From positions 62,001 through 126,000 of the forward strand of contig VIIQ02000150.1 in assembly GCA_007449985.2 (NCBI GenBank): a DNA stretch of 64,000 bases, read 5' to 3'. Below, one piece after another: positions 47,598 through 59,800 of the stretch (position 1 is the first letter of the stretch; every line of letters begins with the position of its first letter). The translations under genes and the position numbers were made by a program. The notes under the pieces were generated by a model. That model worked only from the letters and a program-made list of their open reading frames with translations, did no database searches and had not been told where the DNA came from. This stretch comes from Desmodesmus armatus. Taxonomy: Eukaryota > Chlorophyta > Chlorophyceae > Sphaeropleales > Scenedesmaceae.

Positions 47598-47797
47598 GGG
47601 GGTCCACCGCAAACCTAAGACCCCGGGGGGGTGACGCCAAGCCTAAACGGGATAGGGGGGAGGGTTGGATCGCGAAAACAGCCTAAAACGGAAGGGGGGG
47701 TGGGTGTTTTCGTCCGAAGAGCCTAAAATCGAGAGGGGGGGAGGGGTTTTCGAAATGTTGGCGTCACCCCCCCGGGGTCTTAGGTTTGCGGACCCCC
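47598..47797. mobile_element. 200-bp foldback element with ~40-bp inverted ends
   Basis: The left end begins GGGGGTCCACCGCAAACCTA and runs to GGTGACGCC at 47638. The right end (47760-47797) is its reverse complement with a small ACC indel. The interior has three diverged copies of a GCCTAAAacGgGA(G)nGGTTTTCG unit. The flanks TGTTTGATG and TGTTTATGG resemble each other and may be a decayed target duplication. Superfamily not assigned. Confidence 0.75.
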
Positions 47798-48484
47798 TGT
47801 TTATGGCCTCCCCGTGCATGTTCGAGGACTCGGTTTTTGACCTTCACAGATCCAGCCATAAACGCTAAAACTTAATTATTTGACAATATTAAATCATACT
47901 ATCACATCGGAAAGGCCTAACTCTGCTGCTGTCATAGAACTTGTGCCACAGCAGGAGGACTGCTTCTCAGCTGAAGCATAAGCTACCGTCCTTACGGTAA
48001 GTAGTGTCTCTTGCGCGCATTGCAGCAGCATTCGCATGCCATAACTCTAATGCTGCAGCAGAGCACTGCACTAGTTACATACATACTGTATGTCTATGAT
48101 ATACCAGCAGCAGCTGCATGCAGGCCCTGCGCAGGGCCCGCCGTTTGTTTTGACTGGGCATTCGTTGCTATCCGACCGGAGCAAACCATCCCATGAATTT
48201 AAATTGCATCCCACATGGCTGGTGCAGGGCTATCACCAAAAGCAGCAGGCCTGTCTGACAGTGTCTGCAGCAGCAGGTGGTTACATTACTAGGGTGCCGC
48301 GCACCTTCAGCAGCAGGTGTGCGAAGACCTCTTTCCCTCAAAACGCACATGCAAGCCACGAAATCATCATCCGTTGCTGCTTCTGCAGGTGCCTCAGTGC
48401 CTGGAAAGCCATCCTTCAACCAGACTTCAGCCAGCAAACTATCTAGTCTACAGACTTCACTGAAGGCTACCGGCTAGCCAGCAG
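47798..48484. other. Spacer without a supported gene
   Basis: AT-richer than its surroundings near 47870-47900. Only short frames are present; the longest (48090-48446, plus) has no recognisable features. Confidence 0.4.
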
Positions 48485-50165
48485 CACAGGTGGGTTGGGG
48501 CGTGTGGGGAGGTCCTATCTTACGCTACAGCAACTGGTGTGTAGCAGCACAAGTACATGCTCTGGGTGCGCTCAAGGGGCATGGGTTAAGATCACTGCGC
48601 GTACAGCGTCAGTGGCGTGCTTGCCAGTCACTCTGGGGCCCGTGCTTGCTGTAACAGGCAGGTGCCGGCGTTGGGCTGTTGGTTCCGAGGGGGTGGCGGT
48701 ATTCCACGCCATCACTCCTAAGGCGGGTTCCACATTGAATGAGGCCCCTGCCAAGGTACCCCCGGTGCATGGCGGGTCGAGGGCATCTGGGACCTGAAAA
48801 ATGCCAACCATCAGGGGTTGTGTGCATAGGCATGGCTGACCCATGCTCCCCGTGCTGAGAAGCATACTTCTCACCACCCCTGTTGTGCCCTTGCTGGCCT
48901 CTGTTTGCTGCTGCCTCCTTTCCTGCTGCTACCTTTGCTTTCATGCCTTGCCCTTTCAGTGTACCTCTCTCCCGACCAAGCCATGTGAACTGCATTGCCA
49001 TTTGGAGGCCACATCTGGTATGTGTCAAGTACCCAACACTCCAAGCAAGGCCAAAGCTTCTGGCTACCTGCTGCCTACTGGACACGCAGCATGAAGTAGA
49101 GACTGTTGCAGGTGGGTTGGGCGTGTGGGGAGGTCCTGTCTCATGCCGCATCACCAACAGCTGCAACCGGGTGCAGGGAGGGTTTGTCAGTCAGGCCAAG
49201 TCAATGCGCTGTGTGTGGGGAACCCAGTGGCACCTGCATAACCCTCCTGCATTGGGCAACTTGTCTCTTGTGGCCCCTGGTCACTGCTCTAGGCAGAATT
49301 TCACCGTAGGTGACGTTCCCGTTGCTTCCAAGGCCCCACAGCCGTGTGGTTGCGATGGCTGCCGAGGCCACAAGAGTTTCGACCCTGACATGCCAGCAGA
49401 GCATTCATGCTTGCTTTGCAGTTGACCAGCAGCCCTGCTTTTGTGGGGAGAGCGTGCATGCCAGCGATGCATTCTGAAGCTACGCATCACACACCTCCCC
49501 CCTCCCCAGTACTCCCCGTCCGCTGAGAAGCATGCTTCTCACCACCCTGTTGTGCCCTTGCTGCCCCTCCTGCCACTGCTTCTGCCTTGCCCTTCCCGCT
49601 GCTGCCGCCGTTGACTAGCCCTGCAAAGTGCTCAAGCCACATGACAGGCGGCCCCTGCACCCGCACCTTGTTGCCAGTCTACCACTGCAAGCAAATTGGA
49701 AGCTTCTAGCTGCCCTCCGATCAAGTGGCCAGACATCAGTTTTGTTACAGGTGGGTCGGGCGTGTGGGGAGGTCCTGTCTCTCGTCACAGCAACTGGTGT
49801 GTAGCAGCATAAGTACATGCTCTGGGTGCGCTCTAGGGGCATGGGTAAGATCACTGTAGCGTCAGTGGCGTGCAAGCCAGCCATACTAAGGTCCGGCCTT
49901 GCTGTAACAGGCAGGTGCCAACCTTAGTGGGGCTGTTGGTCCCGCGGGGGTGGCAGTATTCCACGCCGCCACCCCTGCGGCGGGTTCCACCATGCCTGAG
50001 GCCTGTGCGAAGTACTACCCCGTGCACGGCAGGTCGAGGGCATCTGGGGCTCGGAAATGCCAACCATCAGGAGTCGTGTGCGTAGGCACGGCTGATCCAC
50101 TGATCCCCTCCCGCTGAGAAGCATGCTTCTCACCACCCCTGCTGTGCCCTTGCTGCCCCCCTCTC
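48485..50165 (+). repeat. Three diverged ~420-bp repeats ending in a 16-bp palindrome
   Basis: Units lie at about 48485-48905, 49107-49580 and 49748-50165. Each starts with CAGGTGGGT..GGGCGTGTGGGG and ends with GAGAAGCATGCTTCTC (first copy: GCATAC) followed by ACCACCC..TGTGCCCTTGCTG. Units 1 and 3 match through most of their length (GTGTAGCAGCA.AAGTACATGC, GGTCGAGGGCATCTGGG). Unit 2 has a different middle that contains the Cys-rich frame ending CGCDGCRGHKSFDPDMP...CLLC at 49425. Probably a small repeat family of mobile-element origin. Confidence 0.75.
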
Positions 50166-53100
50166 CCTCTGCTGTTTTTGCTTGCTTTGTGTGCTGCCGC
50201 TTCTGCTGCCAATGCTACAGGTGACGTGCCTTTCAACCAAAAAAGAAGAAGCCACATGTCAGGCCACGGCTGCAGATGCGTCTTGGCAAGAGGCGCCTTT
50301 CAACAGTTCAACCGCGCCTGGATGCAACGCATACACAAAAGAAGATCACCGACTAGTGACCTCGTCCACCACTGGCATGTGGCATTACTCGCCTGGCCAC
50401 CCAAAGTCCGCGTGGCAGCAGCACAGCACTCATATCCTCCAGGATGAAAGACTGGGCCAAGTGACACTTTTGCCAGTCCAAGCGCCTTGTCGGCAGTTCA
50501 ACCACACCTAGAAGCGTAACAAACATTCACACAAACGTGACCAGCGGGCAACCTCGTCAGATGGTGGCACTACAAGGCTGTCCAACACAAAACTGCAGGC
50601 CCTGTGGCAGCATCACAGCACTCCGGCCCTCCAGGATGCAAGACTGGGGCAAGGGACATCCTTATCACTGCAAGCACTGTGCACAGCGCAGGCATGCCGG
50701 ACGCGACGACACGGAGACAGTGCGCCATTCAGTGCCAAGTGGCACCAATGTGACATCACAACAGGCTGGCGGTTGGACCCAAACGAGGAAGAGGGAAAGC
50801 TTGGACAGTGTCACCTGCGGCACAGGCAGCTATGCAGGCAGTGAAAATGTATCCAAAATGTATCCTCGAGTTACCGAGGGGGGTGGGACATCTCAGTTGC
50901 CCAGGCTGCTCCGCGCATGGACCGACCAGCCTGACAGACAGTAGATGCAATCCTCCGACATCGACATTGTGATTACAGGACTAAAGCCGACAATAGCCAC
51001 TAAAAGCCACACTAAGGCCACACTCTCTCTCTCTGATTTCTCTGACTGGCCACCATTTAGTAGTGTGCCAGCAGGCAAGAGGGTTCTGTATGGCTAGACC
51101 CTGTACTGCAACACCAAGGGTTACAGCCCAAGGGTGCATCTGCAGCCAGTATCACTGCAACCACTACAGGCAGTACATGCCTCAGGGCTGAATCCAGTGG
51201 CAAGCCAAAGGGGCTGCAGGGGTGTTGTTGTGGAATTGTGTGTCTGAGTGACAGGGGGGACGTTGAACGTTGAACGTTGAGCATAACGCGGAGGGCCCGG
51301 CCTCCACAACACACATCTCTGGTAAGAGATGTAGGCACACGCTTGAGGTGTGTCGCTGTGCACAGCCCCTGTGGCTGTGTGCAGTAGCATGCTGCGAACA
51401 ATTGGTGCCAATGCTGGCGACAAGGCAAGATGGCCCAAGCGGCTCCTTGGCCTTGTCTGCATGCATATTGTGTGGTGTCGTGAATGACTGACTGCATGGT
51501 TTCTTTCTTTGTTCACGTCAGTGCAATACTGTGGGCGCACTGGTGTGTCGATGCGCTGGTATGGTTGCAGCTGAGTCATGTAAATCGCTAGCTTGTTGTG
51601 TGCTGTGTTGCTTGTGCTGGTGGCTGTGCGTTGTTGGGTGGAGTAGCTGTGTGGGCCTGCATGCTGAATGCATGGTGTTTACACACTTCCTCTGTCGCCG
51701 CACTTGGCGGCAGCCTGCCGCTGAGCATCCTCTCAGCATCCTTGTGTATGTAACACGAATTGATCAAATTGCCCCCCCTGAGAGCGCCAAGTATGCAGGT
51801 TTGGTCAACAGAGACTCATAACTGTTGCACTTTGCTGTGCCCTGAGCATTGTTACGTGGTGACACCATTGCACTTTGCTGTGCCCTGAGCATTCAAGTTG
51901 TTACAACTACATAACAAGTTGTTACATGGTGACACCATCCAAGTGCACATGGCCAATGCCGCCAACTTTCAGTTACTAGTAGCACTAGCAACCCATCAAC
52001 AGAACTTCTGTTGGTTGAACCACGTGGTGCACACGGAACCGCATGTACGTGCACGTTGCCATGCAAGCCCACTTCGCCTCACCTCACTGTGTGAGCACAG
52101 TCACAGCACCAGTCATGTACATACCTTCACAACTGAAGTCATGCTGTACATGGCAGCGGGTCGAAGGCCACCCTTGGCAGCGAGCGGATGGTAAACCACT
52201 ATTCGAGACACAATTGTGACAACACAACCAAAACAGCTTCAGCCTCTGCGATCTTACTACAACACAACCAAAACAGTAGAACACAGGCAATGACTTTGAG
52301 CTCATGCCTGATTAGATGCTGTAGGAAACAGGAAAAGGATCAGCATAAGGGTAAGGAAGTTGGTGACAGCCAGGGCTTGCAGCTGTAGCCCAGAGCTCCA
52401 TCTTTGAGTTGCCCACCTGAACCCCTGCACAGATTGTGAGAGCTGAGAACAAAACACCCTGCATGCATCAGCACCCCACGACAACAATGCACCCAAGAAG
52501 CAGCACAGCCAATCGTGAGCCGTAACTTATGTGTACAAGCAAAATATGGTATGGCACAGCAGCAGCAACAACAACAAAAAATATGTTGAGCACACCACAC
52601 AGTCCTCATCTGGCCAGCAACAGATCAACTGTGCAAGGTGAGCATATGTGAAGGGATTGCCCTTCTTGGACAAGCAAACACCACAACAGGGCAACACACA
52701 CATGTTAAAAACACACAGCTTCGACGCTTGCCACTGCATTTCTACTGCCAGATGCCGACAGGCAGAATGTGGGCCGCCAGGAGGGATATGAAGTCAGGCC
52801 TGAAAAGCACACAAATGCCGTACAGCAGTGATTTGCAAGACCCACACACATCCGATATCTTGGCTGGTTTCTGCACACACACCAACTGTCTGAAAGACAC
52901 AGTGGCCCTTGTTTGCAGACACGCCTCCTCACCACACCTTCTCTAACCTCGCGTCGTAACACTACACCCCCAACTTCTGCTGTCATGTGGTACTTCATCT
53001 GCTGTCACTACACACTCCACTTGGTGCCCTCATACTCTGTTGTGGTGGTGTCAGCACGGATGGTGCTGAATTTCAGAGCTTCGCCGCACCCCGGGAAAAC

Positions 53101-53861
53101 CCTGACGTAAATTTTTTTGGGGCGCTGACTCAAGACCAGACAGTCAGCACCTGCCAAGCCTTGCGCTGTGCTGCGCTAGCTGCCCAACTGTCTGACATCC
53201 CAGGAGTTGAGGCTGCATGCCAGGGCAGTGCCGAGGAGCTTCCGTGGGTCCAGACACCTTCAGGCACTGAGCCGCTCCCTGTCCCTGTTGGCACAAGTAA
53301 CACGCAAGGAAGTGGCAATGCATGCATCCGTGAAAAGCAAGTTCACAGCCGCATGTTCACTAAAGCAATGCACGTGTAGGCTCATGAGCGTCACTTAGCT
53401 TGTCACAGAGATGTTGTGCAAGATTGCAATTGGCTGCATGTTCTGGCATATGCGCACGCCTCTGCCACTGCAAGCAGTATTGCATTGGCGCTCTTGACCC
53501 TCAGCACATGCAATGTATCGTACTGTGCTGTGCTGTACTGTACTGTACTGTGCTGTACTGTACTGTACTGTACTGTACTGTACTACAGTGTACGTTACTG
53601 CGATGTACAGTTCTGTAACATACGGTCATATACTGTACTGCACTATTGTACTGTGCTCTTCAAATGCAGTGGGGTGGCCATTTCCCTTTGGCACAAGCCC
53701 CACACACTTGTATCATACCCCCCCCCCTCTGAATAAACACAAAGGTGCATAAAATGCAGCTTTTTGTTGATGAGGTGATGCTGGCAGCATCACCCCTTCC
53801 TCCTTTTTCCCTCTCACAAACACAGCAGTCTGATTGTCAGCTGGAGCTCAACATACTGCTC
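50166..53861. other. Region without an identifiable gene
   Basis: A plus-strand frame at 50537-50944 contains HPYHCKHCAQRRHAG, another Cys/His cluster like those in the preceding repeats. A plus-strand frame at 52987-53379 (NFFGALTQDQTVSTCQALRC...) has protein-like composition but no recognisable match or splice context. Simple repeats include GAACGTT units near 51260. Confidence 0.45.
53518..53585. repeat. TACTG pentanucleotide microsatellite
   Basis: About thirteen units of TACTG (some TGCTG). Shorter tracts of the same motif occur at 36510-36535 and about 18765-18790. Confidence 0.9.
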
Positions 53862-56800
53862 TCACTCTACAGTGAGATCTTGATGTCCCAACCGCACGCA
53901 ACACACCTGCACTCCAGGCATGCACTCCCACCTGATGATGAGAAACTTGAGTCTGCCGTCGCCTGTATTCCACACCCTCCGCTTGCTGCGCACTGACAGG
54001 CCCTGTGGGTTGATAGTGCTCTCGATGGGCTGGTCAATGTGGCTGGGCAGCACATAGTAGCCAATCAGCACATGGCCAGCGGCCTGGGCTCGTGCCATCA
54101 CACACCAGAAGCTGACAGACTCCTCCCTGCGCATGAATGGGGAGTTGGAGGGAAGGACGGTGGATGCGGAACGAAACATGGACAGATAGAATAGTGTGTG
54201 CAGAAAGGACGGACTTTGCGCATGGGGTGTGTTTTTGGCGGGAGAGGGTTAGGGCAGACATGTGCAGCAGTGTGTGGCGAGGATGATCGCACTTGAGAGG
54301 TACCATACCTCTCAGCACTTGAAAGCTACCTCCAAAGCTTGGAGGTTTTGACTCATGCAGTTTTAGCCAGGTGTGGCACAAGCCACCGCCGCAACAGCTC
54401 TCACACAGCCTGCATGCTGTGTGAGCTGCCTTTCTGCCAAGTAGGTAGTGCCCGCATCTCTCAACCCTGACGATGTCGCTTGCTGTTGGCTGTGGCTTAC
54501 TAACTTGGATGTGCCCCTCACGATGCAGCGTTCTTGTGGATCCATTTGTCAGCTATCCATCTCCCACTGTCAGCAACACAACATCTACAGGTGTAGTATT
54601 GGAAGGTGTCAAGTACACAAGTCAGTCGTTTGACTTGCCTGCTGCAGTAGTCACTTGCATCCACGATGCCCAGCTCCACAGAGCCACCCAAGTTGATCAG
54701 GACTGACAGGTTGATGGGGCTGACAGCAACCTGGCGGCAGCATGGCAAGACATGACATGACATGACATGGCATGACATCTGCATGATGATCGTATATGCA
54801 ACACCACCTGAGCAACAAGGGTGTGGACGGTACACAAGGCCCTAGGGTGGCCGCACACTCTTCTCAACATCTAATGCAAGCGGCTGAAGATAGTCCTGTT
54901 GACTGTACTTCGGACCTCATCCAGATGTTGCAGAAACAGTTGCTAATGACATCCCCCAAGAACACTCTCATTTCAGATCATGCAACATGCACTCAGCTCG
55001 TTGTCTTTCTATTGATTGAGTCTGAAGACAGCTGTTGCGCCGCAGGACCGCGGGCCCAAAGCAGAGCACCACACGAGCACTCCCTGGTACTAAATCCAGA
55101 GACAGGTGACAAACAAGACAACCAACCAACCAACCAACCAACCGACTGACCGACTGACAGGCAAAGTATGCTGGTCAGCACCCGCACCTGTGTCAGGAGC
55201 TTAGCCGCCATGCTGTTGAAGTTGACGCTGATGCCCAGCGGCAGCCGCCGCCTGTCCTCAAAGCGTGTGAGGCCCTGGTTGGCCACCTTCTGGCAGATGA
55301 TGTTGATGGGGGGCAGGCACGCCTCGTCAAGCAGCTTGCGGATGTTGAGCTGCACAGCACACACGCACACACACAGTTACGGGTGCAGTCACGGGTTGCG
55401 CTTGGCTCTCAACTTTGTCAATCTTGTACTGGCTGCAGCCCTGGCATAGCTGAGCAAGCTGCCGCGGAGCCTGATGCTCGTTGAGGAGCAGAATCAAGCC
55501 AGGCACAGCTGATCAAATGCACAGGCACACATGTATGCTGGGCCTCAGCACAGTGTGTGTGTGGGGGGGGGGGGGGCACGCCTTACCCACCAACACCCCA
55601 CCCTTGCCGCAGAGTCAGCATGCAGCAGCAGCACATGCAGTGTTCAAGCGCCATTCAAACCCACCTGCACCATCACCATCAGCGCGTCCTGCCGCAGCAC
55701 ACTGGGCTGGTCGGTGACGTCACTGATAGGCTGCAGCTGTTGGTCCGCCAGCCTCTCCTCGGCTGCCTCACCACTGCTGCTGGACCAGCGCTCGTCTGCC
55801 AGCACGATGGCGGCCCTGAAGCGGTGCAGCGGCAGCGCAGCCAGCTGGACCCTCCTGAGAGGGTCGAGCATCACGTGTGACACCTGTGGCAGGGCGTGGC
55901 ATGGCGTCGACACAAATGTCAATCAATGTTACACCTGTAGCTCTGAAGTGAGCCATGCGTGCAGACTCCACGCTGGACACCTCCTGGAGAGGTAACCAGG
56001 GCCAAATGCTTCACATGTCTGACTTGTGTGTACACCTTCAGTTGTGGCCGCGAAAACACTTGCCTACGTACTCACGTTCCGAGCCGCGCTACTGTGGCGG
56101 ATGCTACTGTGGCGGATGCGGCGGCACCTGCGCATTGCGGGAACAGCAAACCACTTCAGTGCTCACGTACCTTGATGTTGGTCAGCCTCTTGCCCTGCAG
56201 CACTCGGCCGAGTGTGTCGTCCGCCTGGTGCGAGTTCACGAAGACGAGCTCGCTGCCTGCACGCAGGGCGCCACACGTCAGCATGGTCACGGCAGTAATA
56301 GCGTTTACAATTATAACTGTGTAATTACAATTAATCCCAATGCACACAAGCAGGGCTTGCAAGCAGATCAGCACCAGCACGTCGACGGCAAGATAACTAG
56401 TACCGCAACTCTTCAAACCGTTCGAACTCCCAACAGCCTCCCTCCCTACCTGGAGGCAGTGCAGATTGTCCCTGGTCCAGCTCCCACAGCAGCTGGCCCA
56501 TGAAGCCTGGCTCAGACCAGCCAGCAACCAGCACAGCCTCAGGCGAGCTGTCCGCCAGCAGGTACTCCTGCACACACACGCAGCACACAACGGCTCAACT
56601 TTCCTTCAACTTTCCATCCCTTTCCCTAGTATTACCCTGGAAAGTAGTACTACTAGTAGTACTGGCAGTATACTGCCAGTACTACTGGTAGTAAGCCAAC
56701 TACGCTTACACTGCCCGTGCTGGTGTCCAACAAGGTGGCTCATCGGGTTTATCACTGAGAACATCCACTCTGCTCCACAATGGCTACAGTGAAAGTGTCC

Positions 56801-59800
56801 TCACTTGTGGTTGCTACAGTAGGGCGGCACTGCTGGCTTGCAACAGTCACAACCGCGAGAGCCTCACCCGTGGGACGTAGTTGAAGGAGCTCTGCACTGC
56901 GTAAGCTCCCCCTCTTGGGCTCAGCGGGCGGGGCCCCTGCCACTGCTGCAGCTGCTGCTGTTGCTGCAGCTGCCGAGCATACACCTCCGCTGGCTCCCAC
57001 CTGCTGCTCTTGCTGCCGTTGCTGCTGTTCTGGGGGTCTGACCTGGCCCACTGCTGCTGCTGCTGCTGCTGCTGCTGCCGGCCTTCAAGCTGCTGCTGCT
57101 GCTGCTGCTGCTGCTGCCGGCCCTCAAGCTGCTGCTGCTGCTGCTGCTGCCGGCTAGCGTGGTACCTAGCGTAAGGCCCCTGATCATCAAGCACAGATGC
57201 GTTGTTGTTGACCCCTGGCTGGTAGGGCTGTTGCTGTAACGGTGGCACGAACCCTGCTGCAGCTGCCGCCAGCCTTTCCTCATTTGTGCTATTCCAGCTG
57301 CCACCCAAAGGGTCTAAGCTGCCAATGGGGCTGCTAATGCTGGGGTCCCCACCACCAATGCTGCTGTTGCTGTTGGTGGTTTGGTCAGGAGCCATGCCGA
57401 GCCCTAGGGTGGGGTGTGCCATGCTGCCATAGCCCGGTATAGCATCCATACTGTCAAGGGTGCTTTCCAGTGTAGACCAGCCTGGGACTTGATAGTCGGC
57501 TGCTGCTGCTGCTGCCGCTGCTGCAGAGGGGGGCCTGTAGCTGGTAGTGTCTGAGCTGGCAAGAACCGACTGTGTCGATGCCGGTGGGTTGGGTAATACC
57601 TCCTCTTCAATGACGTCATATTCTTCATCGGCTGCTGTGAGATCTGCTGGAGTGTTTTGGCCGGTCTCACTGCCGGTGGGAGGCCTACCAAGCCGGCCTG
57701 CGGCAAAACAAAGGGGGCAGGGGGTGGGGAGGGGGGGGGGCAAGGGTTCAGAGCAGTACACATGCTCAGGTTGACGTGAGCAGTGCAGGGCAATTGTAGG
57801 GTTTGTGTGCAGTGCGGTCTACTGCAGCTGGGGCTGAGGCATGCTGCTGCTGTTGCAAGCAGTAGTGTGGTCAGTCAGTCCCAACATGTTGTGACGGAGC
57901 ATCCACTGCGTGAAACAAAACACCGAGTGATCAAGCTCAGAAAAACATGTGGCAGCACCTTCCCCCCAACAGGGGCTCTCCGCAGCCCAATGCCACAGGC
58001 ACTGGGCTTGCATCCACAACAAAACAAGCCAGAAAGTGGCACGTAAATGCAGACTTCAACCAGTGACCCTAACTAATCCTTACCTAAACCCTAACCCTAA
58101 CCCTCAACCCTAGGTACTTTGGGATACCCCACTCACCCAAACCATCACCTTCATCAGAGGTCATGAAGGCAGATGCACCCGCCAAGCCCCTCTTGCTGCC
58201 TGTGGCACCACCGCTGCTGCTGCTGCTGCTGCTACGCAGCAGCAACCTGTCACCGCTGCTGATGCTGCTGCTGGTTGCGTCCTTGCTGCTGCTGTTGTTT
58301 TGCCCTCTGCTGCCCTGTGATAGTATCCCACGTCCGTTGGCGTGTTCTAGGCGCTCACACTCAGCAGCTAGAGCAGCAGCAGCAGCTAGAGCAGCAGCAG
58401 CAGCTAGAGCAGCAGCAGCAGCTTGCGCAGCAGCATTCTCAGCAGCAGTAGCTGCCGCTCTGCCTGGGGGTTGACCTGTTGCGGCAGCGCCGTCTGCTGG
58501 CTGCTGCTGCTGCTGCCACTGACTGCTGCCGCTGCCGGTGATCTGTTCAGCCGGGTCTTTGGCAGCAGCAGGTGAGACTGGCCAGCCTCGCTCAGCAGCA
58601 GCATTGCTGCCATTGCTGCTGCTGCTGGCCACTGCTGCTGCGGTATCCTCACTGCTGCTGCTACTGCTGCTGCTGGCGGTTGCTGCTGTGCTGTCAGCCG
58701 TGGGGCGTACTTCCCAATCTGCAGAGTGTGATCCAGCAACGTCACTGGAGTACTCGGTCCCAGCGCTGCTGTCATGGTCATCACTCCCTGTGACCACAAC
58801 GCCAGGACCTGGGTACTTCCTCGCTCTGTCATTTATTGGGCTGCTGCTGCCGCTGCTGGTGCTGATCGCAACATTACTTCTGCTGCTGCTAAGCTCTACT
58901 GGGCTCCTGCTGGAAAAAGGTGCTGCAGCATCAATATGGTCACTCGCTGTAGTCAAATGAGTGGCGGCAGCAGCAGGGCCAGCAGCAGCAGCAGCAGTCT
59001 GCCTGCCGCTGCTGCCATTGATTGCAGTTTCCAGCTGGCGCCAGAGCTGGCGCCACATCTTTCCTTGGGCTTCTGCTGCTGCTGCTTCCTGCTGCTGCTG
59101 TGCCAGCTGCTGCTGCCCAAGCTGCTCTAGCTCAGGAATGGTGAGCAGTGCAGGCAAGTGACCGTACTCGGCGGCAGGTACGGCTGTGGGCCGGCACATC
59201 ACCAGTTGGTCCTGGGGATCCATCCTGGAGACAGCACACACACAGGACACACATGTGCAGTGATAAAACGGCACGCAATGAGTCACTGACTGACTCAATG
59301 TAGAGCGATTCAAGCTTCACACATGCTGACCATGGGACCGTGGCAAAACAGACGCACACGCACGCACGCGCGCGCATGCACAGGCCGATCGCTGCAAACT
59401 TGTGGAGCAACAAAACTTCATCTGGGCTTGCCAGTGCTGCATCATGCCCCCCCCCTCTTTCTCTGTGTGTGTCTCTCTCTCAGGTCGACCCACTAACCAG
59501 CCCACCTGTAGTCCAGTGGTGGGTTGAGCTTCACGCGCCCAGTCATGGGGCTGGCCACACCCAACACAATGGCATCAGGGTACATGAAGGGAACCTGGCG
59601 GAAGCGCATGCCTGCACAATTTGCAGGGAAGACCAGCCATGCCGTTACCATGAGCAGGCAGTAACCACATTCTAGAGATGGGCACCACCAGCTGACAGTG
59701 GCCGTAGCTGTAGCACACGTGCTACAAAGATGTGGGCAGACAGACGGCAGCTGCCTATCACAGGCCTGTAAGGACTGCTTCATCAAACCTCTCATCCTGA

